Source: CAYUVA01 sp964448115 [NCBI: uncultured bacterium] (GTDB taxonomy: Bacteria; CAYUVA01). Taken from it: DNA of 64,000 bases. Under the pieces are notes generated by a model. The model saw only the letters and a list, made by a program, of their open reading frames with translations. It ran no database searches and was not told where the DNA came from. The DNA lies in contig CAYUVA010000001.1 of NCBI GenBank assembly GCA_964448115.1, forward strand, positions 113,280-177,279. Reading direction: 5' to 3'. Positions 1 to 7,298 of this stretch are shown here, in pieces. Each line of letters starts with the position of its first letter. Positions within the stretch are counted from its first letter, which is position 1. The position numbers were made by a program, and so were the translations under genes.

Positions 1-274
1 TAAAAAGCCCAGTCTTGAAGCTACCATCGCGGTCCTGAGGAACCTGCAGCTCCAGAGTTCCTACACGAGTCTTCAATTTTCTTGGCTTATAGCCATTTCT
101 ATGCCCTTGTCGAGATTTGCTGCGTTCATACTTCGCTGCTCGTAGATGTTCTCTCATCTCGCTTTCGAGAAGAAGTTGAAGCGCTGTGGTTAATAGTTCC
201 TTTAGAAAACCGGGATCATCGATTAGCGGAGCTTGACTTTCCATCTTGTTAACCATATTTTTTGTATTGGTCAT
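1..274 (-). CDS. IS256-family (mutator type) transposase, N-terminal part, cut by window edge
   Basis: Reading the minus strand from an ATG at 274 gives about 91 codons open to the window edge. The product contains the segments LLTTALQLLLESEMREHL, GHRNGYKPRKLKTRVG and LELQVPQDRDGSFKT, which match the N-terminal region of IS256/mutator transposases (DDE recombinases that cut and paste the element). The DDE catalytic core lies outside the window. A GAAAGG Shine-Dalgarno sequence sits about 8 bases before the ATG. The start codon and this site lie in or next to one arm of an imperfect inverted repeat (270-283 against 313-325). Family assignment is strong; whether the element is intact cannot be seen. 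Confidence 0.85.
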   Translation of the reverse strand, partial: MTNTKNMVNKMESQAPLIDDPGFLKELLTTALQLLLESEMREHLRAAKYERSKSRQGHRNGYKPRKLKTRVGTLELQVPQDRDGSFKTGLF

Positions 275-325
275 CGTTTATCCTTTCAGTTAGAAAGTTT
301 ACCTTATTATCAGGATAACGATGAC
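270..325 (-). repeat. Inverted repeat around the transposase start codon
   Basis: The bases 270-283 (gtcatcgtttatcc) and 313-325 (ggataacgatgac) are complementary over 13 pairs with one extra base. In the transposase mRNA the 3' arm would include the ATG, and the ribosome binding site would lie at the edge of the loop. Such a fold could limit translation of transcripts that enter from outside the element, a strategy known for some insertion sequences. It could also be part of the terminal inverted repeat region. The fold is seen; the role is inferred. Confidence 0.5.
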
Positions 326-387
326 ATTTTCGCCCTCATCCTAACCCTCTCCCTGGGGAGATTGTCTTAACCCTATAAAATGTCATC
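320..387. repeat. Inverted repeat enclosing a dispersed C-rich repeat
   Basis: An 11-bp perfect inverted repeat (gatgacatttt at 320-330, aaaatgtcatc at 377-387) encloses the segment cctcatcctaaccctctccct (about 334-354). A copy of this segment with one mismatch lies in the opposite orientation at about 12740-12760. The enclosed segment is a dispersed intergenic repeat in this genome. The outer inverted repeat may mark the right boundary of the adjacent insertion sequence or a small mobile repeat. Confidence 0.5.
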
Positions 388-425
388 TCGATTCGATACA
401 TTATCTGGATGGCAGGAGACAAGGC

Positions 426-1358
426 TCAAGTCTTATACATCAACCATCTCAGCAGCGTAAGGGAGGTATCGAGCTTCTCCTCTTTACCCGGCTCATAGGG
501 GAGCATGTAAAATCCGCTATCGCTCAGTATCATCTCGGCACAACGAGCGCAAACATTCAGCTCAAAAGACCTACCCAATGTTAATCCTAGCTCCGGCTTG
601 GTAGCGATAAGCACATCCGCTCTGCCAGCAACATCTCCCTTCACCTTCTTTGCTTCGGCGACCTGTGGCTCCAGGGCAACATCCAATGAGAGCGGTCCAT
701 CGACCAACATATCGCCTAGCTGCCCGCGGTCTCCCATCTTGGCAACCACGGCAGCATCGGTAGTCGCCTCCATACCGGGATAAACAAGCTCTACTACCGC
801 CAGTAAGGCAACCTTAGGGGCTCTTCCGAGAACCTTATGAGCTAACCTGCCCAGGTTGGTGGTGATGGCAGCCTTTTCTTTCACCCCAGGCTCAGCAGCT
901 CCGTACATATCTCCCAGAAAGAGCAACCTTTCCAGCGAAGATATCTCGTAAACACCGATATGATTAAGGAAGATAGGCTTGCCACCGCTATCTTTGCTAT
1001 CTAATCCCAGAAAGCCATCCTCCATGGCACGCCAGCCCATCTCTCCGTTGATTATGCAATCAACCTCTCCGGCTTCTCCCTTTTGCCATGCTTTCAATAG
1101 AATCTGCCTTACATCAGGCTCGTGGATGATATCTTCTTTGTTTACCTTCAAGTTGATTTTCTTTAGTCTGTCGGCTATCTTTTCCCTATTTCCGACCATC
1201 TGCAGGCTTAGCGGGTGTTTATCAAAGACCAGCTTCAGTGCAGCCAGGTCTTGCTCACTGGGGAGTCCTAACATCAACACCTTGAGCTTGGTATCCTTCC
1301 CTGTTTTTCTCAGGGCATGTTGAAGTTCCTTAAAAGATCTTATCGTATCGCTCATCAT
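426..1358 (-). CDS. Divergent phosphate acetyl/butyryltransferase-family protein
   Basis: 310 residues, the length of phosphotransbutyrylase (Ptb), and alignable to the neighbouring Ptb: VDGPLSLDVAL matches the family segment DGPLSYEAAI, followed by GRADVLIATKPE. Two conserved regions are changed. The usual MKG segment reads IINGEMG, and the C-terminal segment that normally reads PVSLVSR-D is replaced by FYMLPYEPGKEEK, without the Ser-Arg pair associated with phosphate/CoA binding in this fold. Start and stop overlap the upstream gene (ATGATGA), so the two are translationally coupled. It may be a non-catalytic or re-specialised partner subunit. The family call is firm; the reaction is not. 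Confidence 0.75.
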   Translation of the reverse strand: MMSDTIRSFKELQHALRKTGKDTKLKVLMLGLPSEQDLAALKLVFDKHPLSLQMVGNREKIADRLKKINLKVNKEDIIHEPDVRQILLKAWQKGEAGEVDCIINGEMGWRAMEDGFLGLDSKDSGGKPIFLNHIGVYEISSLERLLFLGDMYGAAEPGVKEKAAITTNLGRLAHKVLGRAPKVALLAVVELVYPGMEATTDAAVVAKMGDRGQLGDMLVDGPLSLDVALEPQVAEAKKVKGDVAGRADVLIATKPELGLTLGRSFELNVCARCAEMILSDSGFYMLPYEPGKEEKLDTSLTLLRWLMYKT

Positions 1359-2296
1359 TGCACCCCCTGTTCCTTTAGATATTGAGCTACCACGGCGGCG
1401 ATAGCCAGGGAGGCTTTCTTATTTCTATGGCTATCGGTTCTAGATACCAGGCTTACTGGCACCTTTGAGCCGACGATCACTCCATGGAACACGGTATCAT
1501 GGTATAAGACCATCGCCTTAGTGGGAGTATTGCAGACCTCGATAGTGGGAACGACCAGAATGTCAGCGTCACCAGCGACCTGGCTGTCGAGTTGATTGCC
1601 ATTGCATCTGCCGGTGATGGCAGCTTCATAGCTTAATGGTCCCTCGATTGTTATTCTTTGCTTCAATTCATTATCGAGCCTGTCTATGATCTCAACCGCC
1701 TCTTTTGATGAAGGGAAGCGCTGGTTGATACCATCGACAGTAGATATGACAGCGACCTTGGGCTTATCAACGCCGAGGGCGTTTGCTACGGTAACCGCAT
1801 TTCTTATGATAGCCATTCGCTCCTCGATGGTAGGCTGGGGGATTATTCCCCCGTCAGTTATGTTTAGCAGCTTGTGATAGCTAGGAATTCCGAGTACAGC
1901 GCAGTGGCTCATGGTTCCAGTGCCTCGAAGGTCGTATTTCTTGGACAATATTGTCTTGAGCAACAGGCTGGTGCCCAGGAATCCCTTCATAATGATCTGT
2001 GCTTGCTCGCTATCAGCAAGTCGGCATGCCTCCTGGGCAGCTCCCTTTTCATCGGGGATATCGACTATCTCCAGATCTGAAGAAGGGATCTGAAGCTCCT
2101 CGCAGAGCATCAGTATCTTCGGTTTATCGCCCACCAGGATACCTTTGACCATATTTTCCTTCTGTGCCTCATAGACCGCCTCGATGACATCCTTGTCAGC
2201 AGCGGCGGCGACAGCTATCCGTTTTGCACCGTACTTGGCGCCGTTTTCTCGGGCACGCTCCAGTACATCCTCAGCGCTTTTGAGAACCTGTTTCAT
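1355..2296 (-). CDS. ptb: Phosphate butyryltransferase (phosphotransbutyrylase)
   Basis: 313 residues with the full set of Ptb/Pta landmarks: AKRIAVAAAADKDVIEAV at the N-terminus, IIMKGFLGTSLLLKTIL, a DGPLSYEAAITG segment, GDADILVVPTIEV, and the C-terminal VPVSLVSRTDSHRNKKAS. The family exchanges CoA of butyryl-CoA or a related acyl-CoA for phosphate, feeding an acyl kinase for ATP, in the cytoplasm. No butyrate or acetate kinase lies in the window. It is the first gene of a two-gene unit with its degenerate paralogue. The start at 2296 is preceded by an AGGGGG ribosome binding site. Substrate (butyryl, acetyl, branched) cannot be told from sequence alone. Confidence 0.85.
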   Translation of the reverse strand: MKQVLKSAEDVLERARENGAKYGAKRIAVAAAADKDVIEAVYEAQKENMVKGILVGDKPKILMLCEELQIPSSDLEIVDIPDEKGAAQEACRLADSEQAQIIMKGFLGTSLLLKTILSKKYDLRGTGTMSHCAVLGIPSYHKLLNITDGGIIPQPTIEERMAIIRNAVTVANALGVDKPKVAVISTVDGINQRFPSSKEAVEIIDRLDNELKQRITIEGPLSYEAAITGRCNGNQLDSQVAGDADILVVPTIEVCNTPTKAMVLYHDTVFHGVIVGSKVPVSLVSRTDSHRNKKASLAIAAVVAQYLKEQGVQ

Positions 2297-2358
2297 AGTT
2301 CCCCCTTTATTTTCAATTGCTTATCTTTGCCAATCACACTCATCCCAAGTCGGCAATA

Positions 2359-2387
2359 ATGATACAAAGTTTCTCACTTCTTAGCAA
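2359..2387 (-). promoter_or_regulatory. Candidate sigma-70 promoter for ptb
   Basis: On the minus strand TTGCTA (2387-2382) and TATCAT (2364-2359) are separated by 17 bases. They lie about 63 bases before the ptb start codon. The match to the consensus is moderate. Confidence 0.45.
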
Positions 2388-2507
2388 GAAGCTCTCCAAA
2401 AGGCACCTAGATAAGATCTTGGGAATTAAAGATCTTTAAGGCTTTTTTCATTTCTTCATGAAATAAGATAATTAGGAAATTAAAAATAGAATATCTAAAA
2501 AATAGAC

Positions 2508-2536
2508 TTTACAAATGGACCAAAAGGTATTATATT
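2508..2536 (+). promoter_or_regulatory. Candidate sigma-70 promoter for the CheY-like regulator
   Basis: TTTACA (2508-2513) and TATATT (2531-2536) are separated by 17 bases in an AT-rich stretch. They lie about 60 bases before the ATG at 2595. Confidence 0.5.
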
Positions 2537-2594
2537 ATTACTAGAGATATTCGGCAGGAGAAATTGAAGCTGTATATAAGGGAGAGCAGCGACA

Positions 2595-2996
2595 ATGAAT
2601 GATTTTTTAAACTGTGAAGCTAGAATCCTAGTTATGGATGACGAGGCGATCATCAGAGAAGTAGTTGTTGAGCTGCTCAAAGAGCTTGGATACGAGGCGA
2701 CGGCAGTGGAAGACGGGAAGAAATGTCTTGAAGTCTATGATGAAGCAACCGTGAGCGGAAAGCCTTTCGACCTGGTTATACTTGACATGAACGTATCCCA
2801 AGGCATGGGTGGCATAGAGACAATCGATCTGCTGCGCAAGATAGATCCTAAGGTCAAGGCGATGGCTTCCAGCGGCTCCTCTTATGACCCGGTCATGGAA
2901 CAGCCGCATAAGTTTGGATTTCAGGCTGCACTCGAAAAGCCCTTCGACTTGGAGAAGCTAGCCTCAGCAGTAAATGCCGTACTCAAGAAGCATTAG
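2595..2996 (+). CDS. Single-domain response regulator (CheY-like REC)
   Basis: 133 residues forming one receiver domain with no output domain. The acidic pair is in ILVMDDEA, the phosphoacceptor Asp in VILDMNV, the Ser/Thr switch in ASSGSS and the Lys in LEKPF. A GGAGAG ribosome binding site precedes the ATG. It would relay phosphate from a histidine kinase to a partner by protein contact. It is not beside a kinase gene: the hybrid kinase at 7299-9758 has its own REC and lies on the other strand. It converges on sbcC with an 11-base gap. Family certain, partner unknown. Confidence 0.9.
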   Translation: MNDFLNCEARILVMDDEAIIREVVVELLKELGYEATAVEDGKKCLEVYDEATVSGKPFDLVILDMNVSQGMGGIETIDLLRKIDPKVKAMASSGSSYDPVMEQPHKFGFQAALEKPFDLEKLASAVNAVLKKH

Positions 2997-3007
2997 TGCT
3001 TCTTCCG

Positions 3008-6000
3008 CTATTCGACCACCAATTCTGCCACGCTTCCCTTTCCTCTTTGATCTGCTTTTACAACCAGCCTAGCTCTAATGAATTCCCTCAGATCGCTTAC
3101 ATGGGATATAATCCCTACCAGGCGCCCACCCTTGTTCAGCTCCAGCAGAGCATCCATTGCCATATCAAGCGACTCCGCATCCAGGTTGCCGAAACCCTCA
3201 TCGATGAATATCGTCTCCAGTGAGATCCCGCCGGCATAGCTTTGCACCGACTCTGCCAAGCCTAATGCCAGCGATAACGCAGCCAGGAAGCTCTCGCCAC
3301 CGCTTAGGGTGCCAACATGGCGATAGCGACCGGTAAAGGCATCGTGTACATCTATATCCAAGCCAGTCTGCCTGCCCCCGCGCATCCTTTCATCGCGTAG
3401 GTGAAACCAATAGCGACCATTGCTCATCTTCTTGAGCCTTAATGATGCTAGGTATAGGGCATCATCGAACATGGAGCGCAGAACCCATCGATGAAAGCTC
3501 AACCTATGAATATTCTTTCCAGTGGTCGTCTCGTAAAGGCTCTGGATTACCTGGTATCGATCCTGAAGCCTCTTGAGGTCTTTTATCGTCCTGTCGTATT
3601 GATGATTGATCTCCTGGTACAGTTTCAGCTTTTCCTCCAGCCTTCCATGTTGTGCATGAAGCCCATCTTCTTTTTCTTTTATTTCTTCAAGCTCACGCTG
3701 CAAGGTCTCGATATCCGGCATCGCAATCCCTTTGGCATCGGCTTGAGCCTCTTGATAGGCATCCTTTGCCGAGCGCAGGCTCTGCTCGTAATCCTTGATG
3801 GTTGCCTCCAGGTGATCCATCTCAGAAGGAGTGCGTTTGGCTCGTTGATAATCTCTCAACTCAGCGAAGCCAGCCTTTTTAAGCTGGTCAAGGAATCTTT
3901 GTCGGTGTTCATCGGCAATCTTGATCCTTTCTTGGCAAGCCTCGATGGCAGCCTGGTATGCTCGTTTACAACCGGCAAACTGACTTTCAGCCTTGGTAGC
4001 AGCTTTAAGGGCGATCTCCAATGCATTTTTCATATCTTCCAGTTTACCCTCTGTCTCCTGGATAGCTTGTTGCAGCTTCATTGGCTCCTGCAATGCCCCC
4101 GGCAGCACATTCTGTAGCTCCTTTTTGTATTGTTCAACGGTTCCATGCAACTGATCCCTTGCGCTTCGTTGTGTTCTCAATCGCTCATCAAGGGTAGCTA
4201 CCCGGTCGATGAGCTTGCTGCGTTTTTGCTTAAGCTGCTTTGCCCGTTGAGAAAGTGCTTCCAGGCTTCGATTAGCCTCTTGCGAGGTCTTAAGTTGGTC
4301 TTCGATCTCTCCTTTGGTGGTCATCAAATCATCGAGGCTGATCGATTCCTGTTTTGCCAGGTTGCTGATTAGTGCATCAGCCTTGCTTTTAAGCGCTGCC
4401 AGGTCGCTTTGAGAGGCAGATAACAGCCTCGATAGCTCCCTTGCTTTTTCCTCTAATTGGTGGACTTTTTGTTTTTGATGTTTGATCTCTTTCTCCGTGG
4501 GCAGTTTAAGCTCGCTAGTCGCTGGTTGAGGATGCTCCATGGAGCCGCAGACCGGGCAGGGCTTACCCGGTTGCAGGCTGGCGGCGAGGATGGCAGCCTG
4601 CCCGTGTAACCATCGCTGCTCGAGGTCCTCGAGTTCCCTTTTCTCATATTCCAGGTTACCCTCTGCCTTGGCTAGCTGGATCGATATTTTTCTTATCTCC
4701 TTCTGCGCAGCGGTGGTCTGCTGGTTAGCCTGGTCGAGCTGTTTTCTCCAATCAATATGTTTTTTTATATCATGGAGCGTTTTTTGGTGAAGTTGTATTG
4801 AAGATGCCGCATGCTTTGCTTGATCAACTGCTTGTTGATTATCCTCGAGGCTCTTTTCGGTTTTATCCAATTCCTGCTTAGCCAGCTTGTATTGATCTTC
4901 CAGGTGGTTTACCTTTTCTTGATATCCCTTTAGTTCATTCTCGCTTTCCTCGAGGGCTTGTACCCTGGGCAGTGAGTCCCTGAGTCGCATCAGGTAACTA
5001 TGGGCTTTTTCTCTTTCCTTTTCACGCTCGAGTTGTGCGTTCAGGTTGGATTTTTTCTTTTCCAGGTCTGCTTCAGCGCGCCGAAGCTCCTCCTTGGCAA
5101 TATTTTTTCTTTTGATTTCCTGCTGTGCCTCCTCATCGCGCTGTTTAAGTGTTGTCTCCTTTTCGTGGAAAGGCAGCGCCAGGCGAGCCAGCTTATATTC
5201 CTCTCGTTTCATATCAAGCTCAGCTTTCCTGCTTAGCAGGTACTCATACGACTGTCTTGTTTGGTTTAGCTTATTGAGCAGCTCGATGTCCCTCTGTGCC
5301 TTATTCAATCTTTTTTGAGCCACTTTTTCATTATCCTGTAGCTCAACCATTTTGTTCTCATTTTGTTTAATTTTTTCTTTTGTTTGCTCAATAAGCTCTT
5401 CTAACATCTGCTTTGATTGCACGCCGGTCTGCTCCAGCAAGGTATCCTTCCTGGTGTCCAGCGTATTCAATTCCCCTTTGAGTGCATTTACCTTGAGCCT
5501 CAATTCTTCCTCTATTTTGCGGTACAGCTCGGTATCGAACAAGGATTCCAGTATGTTTTCCCTCTCCCTGGAATCGGCAGTTAAAAAGGCGCGAAATTTG
5601 CCCTGGGGGATGATAACAACTTGACGGAACTGGGAGCTATTCAGACCGATGATTTCTTCTATCTTTTCATTCACCTTGTTAACACCATTAGCCAGCAGCT
5701 CTACCTCGTAAAATCGATTGGCTTCATGTTCCAGTTGCCATAGTTTCGCCTTTGCAGGCTCGGTCGTGGTTCCGGATCCGCGTAGTTTCTCCCGCTCATA
5801 CTTCGGACTCCTGGTAACTCGGTAATACTTACCACGCAGTTGAAAGTCCAAGGTTACCTCTGTTATATCATTTGGCTCTGCGTAGTGGCTGCGCATGTCA
5901 TTCCCTTGCCTGTCGGAGTTTGAACTTTGTCCGGATGCCTCGTCGTATAGAGCGAAACATAAGGCATCGAGGATGGTCGTCTTACCGGAGCCGGTGGGTC

Positions 6001-6103
6001 CGCATATAAGAAATAAAGTATGGTCTCCCAGCCTAGTGAAGTCTATGACCTGCTCTTCCAGGTATGTGCCAAAGCCCTGTATTTTCAGCACCAACGGGCG
6101 CAT
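3008..6103 (-). CDS. sbcC: Exonuclease SbcC, Rad50-type ATPase subunit
   Basis: 1031 residues from the ATG at 6103. The Walker A is GPTGSGKTTILDAL near residue 40; long heptad-rich coiled coils flank a zinc hook PCPVCG in the middle; the ABC signature LSGGESFLAALSLALGLAE and Walker B LETIFIDEGFGN are near the C-terminus. With SbcD it forms the SMC-like nuclease complex that processes DNA hairpins and blocked ends. The reading frame is open to 6271, but those 56 extra residues overlap sbcD and resemble nothing. The ATG at 6103 follows the sbcD stop by one base and has AAGGAG seven to eight bases upstream, so it is taken as the start. Confidence 0.95.
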   Translation of the reverse strand: MRPLVLKIQGFGTYLEEQVIDFTRLGDHTLFLICGPTGSGKTTILDALCFALYDEASGQSSNSDRQGNDMRSHYAEPNDITEVTLDFQLRGKYYRVTRSPKYEREKLRGSGTTTEPAKAKLWQLEHEANRFYEVELLANGVNKVNEKIEEIIGLNSSQFRQVVIIPQGKFRAFLTADSRERENILESLFDTELYRKIEEELRLKVNALKGELNTLDTRKDTLLEQTGVQSKQMLEELIEQTKEKIKQNENKMVELQDNEKVAQKRLNKAQRDIELLNKLNQTRQSYEYLLSRKAELDMKREEYKLARLALPFHEKETTLKQRDEEAQQEIKRKNIAKEELRRAEADLEKKKSNLNAQLEREKEREKAHSYLMRLRDSLPRVQALEESENELKGYQEKVNHLEDQYKLAKQELDKTEKSLEDNQQAVDQAKHAASSIQLHQKTLHDIKKHIDWRKQLDQANQQTTAAQKEIRKISIQLAKAEGNLEYEKRELEDLEQRWLHGQAAILAASLQPGKPCPVCGSMEHPQPATSELKLPTEKEIKHQKQKVHQLEEKARELSRLLSASQSDLAALKSKADALISNLAKQESISLDDLMTTKGEIEDQLKTSQEANRSLEALSQRAKQLKQKRSKLIDRVATLDERLRTQRSARDQLHGTVEQYKKELQNVLPGALQEPMKLQQAIQETEGKLEDMKNALEIALKAATKAESQFAGCKRAYQAAIEACQERIKIADEHRQRFLDQLKKAGFAELRDYQRAKRTPSEMDHLEATIKDYEQSLRSAKDAYQEAQADAKGIAMPDIETLQRELEEIKEKEDGLHAQHGRLEEKLKLYQEINHQYDRTIKDLKRLQDRYQVIQSLYETTTGKNIHRLSFHRWVLRSMFDDALYLASLRLKKMSNGRYWFHLRDERMRGGRQTGLDIDVHDAFTGRYRHVGTLSGGESFLAALSLALGLAESVQSYAGGISLETIFIDEGFGNLDAESLDMAMDALLELNKGGRLVGIISHVSDLREFIRARLVVKADQRGKGSVAELVVE

Positions 6104-6104
6104 C

Positions 6105-7262
6105 TCATGTCTCCTTCTGGATTGCGATGATACGATCCAGTATCCTAGAAAACTCGTCAAGTTCTTCTTTCGATGGCTCGCTATCATGTATCTCGCTGTA
6201 GAATTTTCTGAATAATGTCTTAGGATCCAGGCAGACAGTTTCCTTATCCATGCCTGCAATCTGGGCTGCAACCTCCTCCAGCCTTTTTTTTCGGATGCTC
6301 AGCGCATTGGGATAGACCTCGCGCAGCCTGCCCATAAGGTCATAACCGGGCAGCTCATCCTTCAGGATAACCTGGATGTAGTCCTCCCTTGCCTGGTCCG
6401 ATGCACCAGCGGCGAGTATATCCTTAAAGTATCCCTCGATGATGCGGACATCTCGTCGGGGGTTTAGTGTTATCCTCTCTAGGGAATAATCTCCCTTTGC
6501 CTTAATCTCGACCAGCGAAACCGACTTCTTATGATGCGCCTCATCGAATGAATATTTCATCAAGGAGCCGCTGTACTGTATATTCTGGTTCCCTCCCACC
6601 GATTGTGGGCGATGCAGGTGTCCCAATGCTACATAATCAAAGCCGCCCAAGATGCCGGGATCGACCTGGTCGGCGCCACCGATCATTGTCAAGGGTCTCT
6701 CCGAGTCGCAGCTTGTACCTCCCCTAACGAAGGCATGAGTAATCAATACCGAGCGCTTACCAGGCGGATGGCTTTCATTGATAGCACCGATCAGCCTGCC
6801 CATAGCCTGGTTGTGATCTTTTATGGCATCATCGCCAAAAAGAATCCTTACCTCTGATGGATCACAGTAGGGTACGGGGTAGAAATATATCTCTCCATGC
6901 TTGTCAGTTAATACAATCGGTCTAGTAATTGTTGAAGCGTTGCATGATACATGCAATCTATGTTGCTCGAAGATACGGGAGCCGAAGCCGAGGCGATGTG
7001 GGCTGTCGTGATTGCCGGCGATGATGATCACCTCGATATCCAGATCGGATAACAAGCGATACAAGAAGTCATCCAACAGGCTAACAGCCCCAGGTGGTGG
7101 GATGGCTCGGTCGTAGATATCGCCAGCTATGAGCAAGCCATCTGCCCTTGTATCCTTTAACAAACCATAAAGCTCATCGAGCAGATAGCCCTGGTCCTCG
7201 GTTAGATATATTCCGTGAAATATCCTCCCCAGGTGCCAATCAGCGCTATGAACAATCCGCAT
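6105..7262 (-). CDS. sbcD: Exonuclease SbcD, Mre11-type nuclease subunit
   Basis: 385 residues, a calcineurin-like metallophosphoesterase. Motifs run in order: the first metal site MRIVHSADWHLGR, LLIAGDIYD, IIIAGNHDS, LITHAF, and YVALGHLHRPQ. These are the metal ligands and catalytic His of Mre11/SbcD nucleases. The C-terminal part should carry the capping domain and the contact to SbcC. The stop is one base from the sbcC start, so the pair is translated as a unit. No promoter was confidently found in the short gap upstream. Confidence 0.95.
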   Translation of the reverse strand: MRIVHSADWHLGRIFHGIYLTEDQGYLLDELYGLLKDTRADGLLIAGDIYDRAIPPPGAVSLLDDFLYRLLSDLDIEVIIIAGNHDSPHRLGFGSRIFEQHRLHVSCNASTITRPIVLTDKHGEIYFYPVPYCDPSEVRILFGDDAIKDHNQAMGRLIGAINESHPPGKRSVLITHAFVRGGTSCDSERPLTMIGGADQVDPGILGGFDYVALGHLHRPQSVGGNQNIQYSGSLMKYSFDEAHHKKSVSLVEIKAKGDYSLERITLNPRRDVRIIEGYFKDILAAGASDQAREDYIQVILKDELPGYDLMGRLREVYPNALSIRKKRLEEVAAQIAGMDKETVCLDPKTLFRKFYSEIHDSEPSKEELDEFSRILDRIIAIQKET

Positions 7263-7298
7263 AAGGCATTATTGACACAGGGAGATCTTGATTTCAAG

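Noticed and set aside
2297-2594. Possible sigma-54 site before ptb (TTGGCAAAGATAAGCA)
   Set aside because: GG and GC are nine bases apart instead of ten, and the implied start site would remove part of the ribosome binding region.
6104-6271. N-terminal extension of SbcC by 56 residues
   Set aside because: It lies within sbcD, matches nothing in SbcC proteins, and the ATG at 6103 has a good ribosome binding site.
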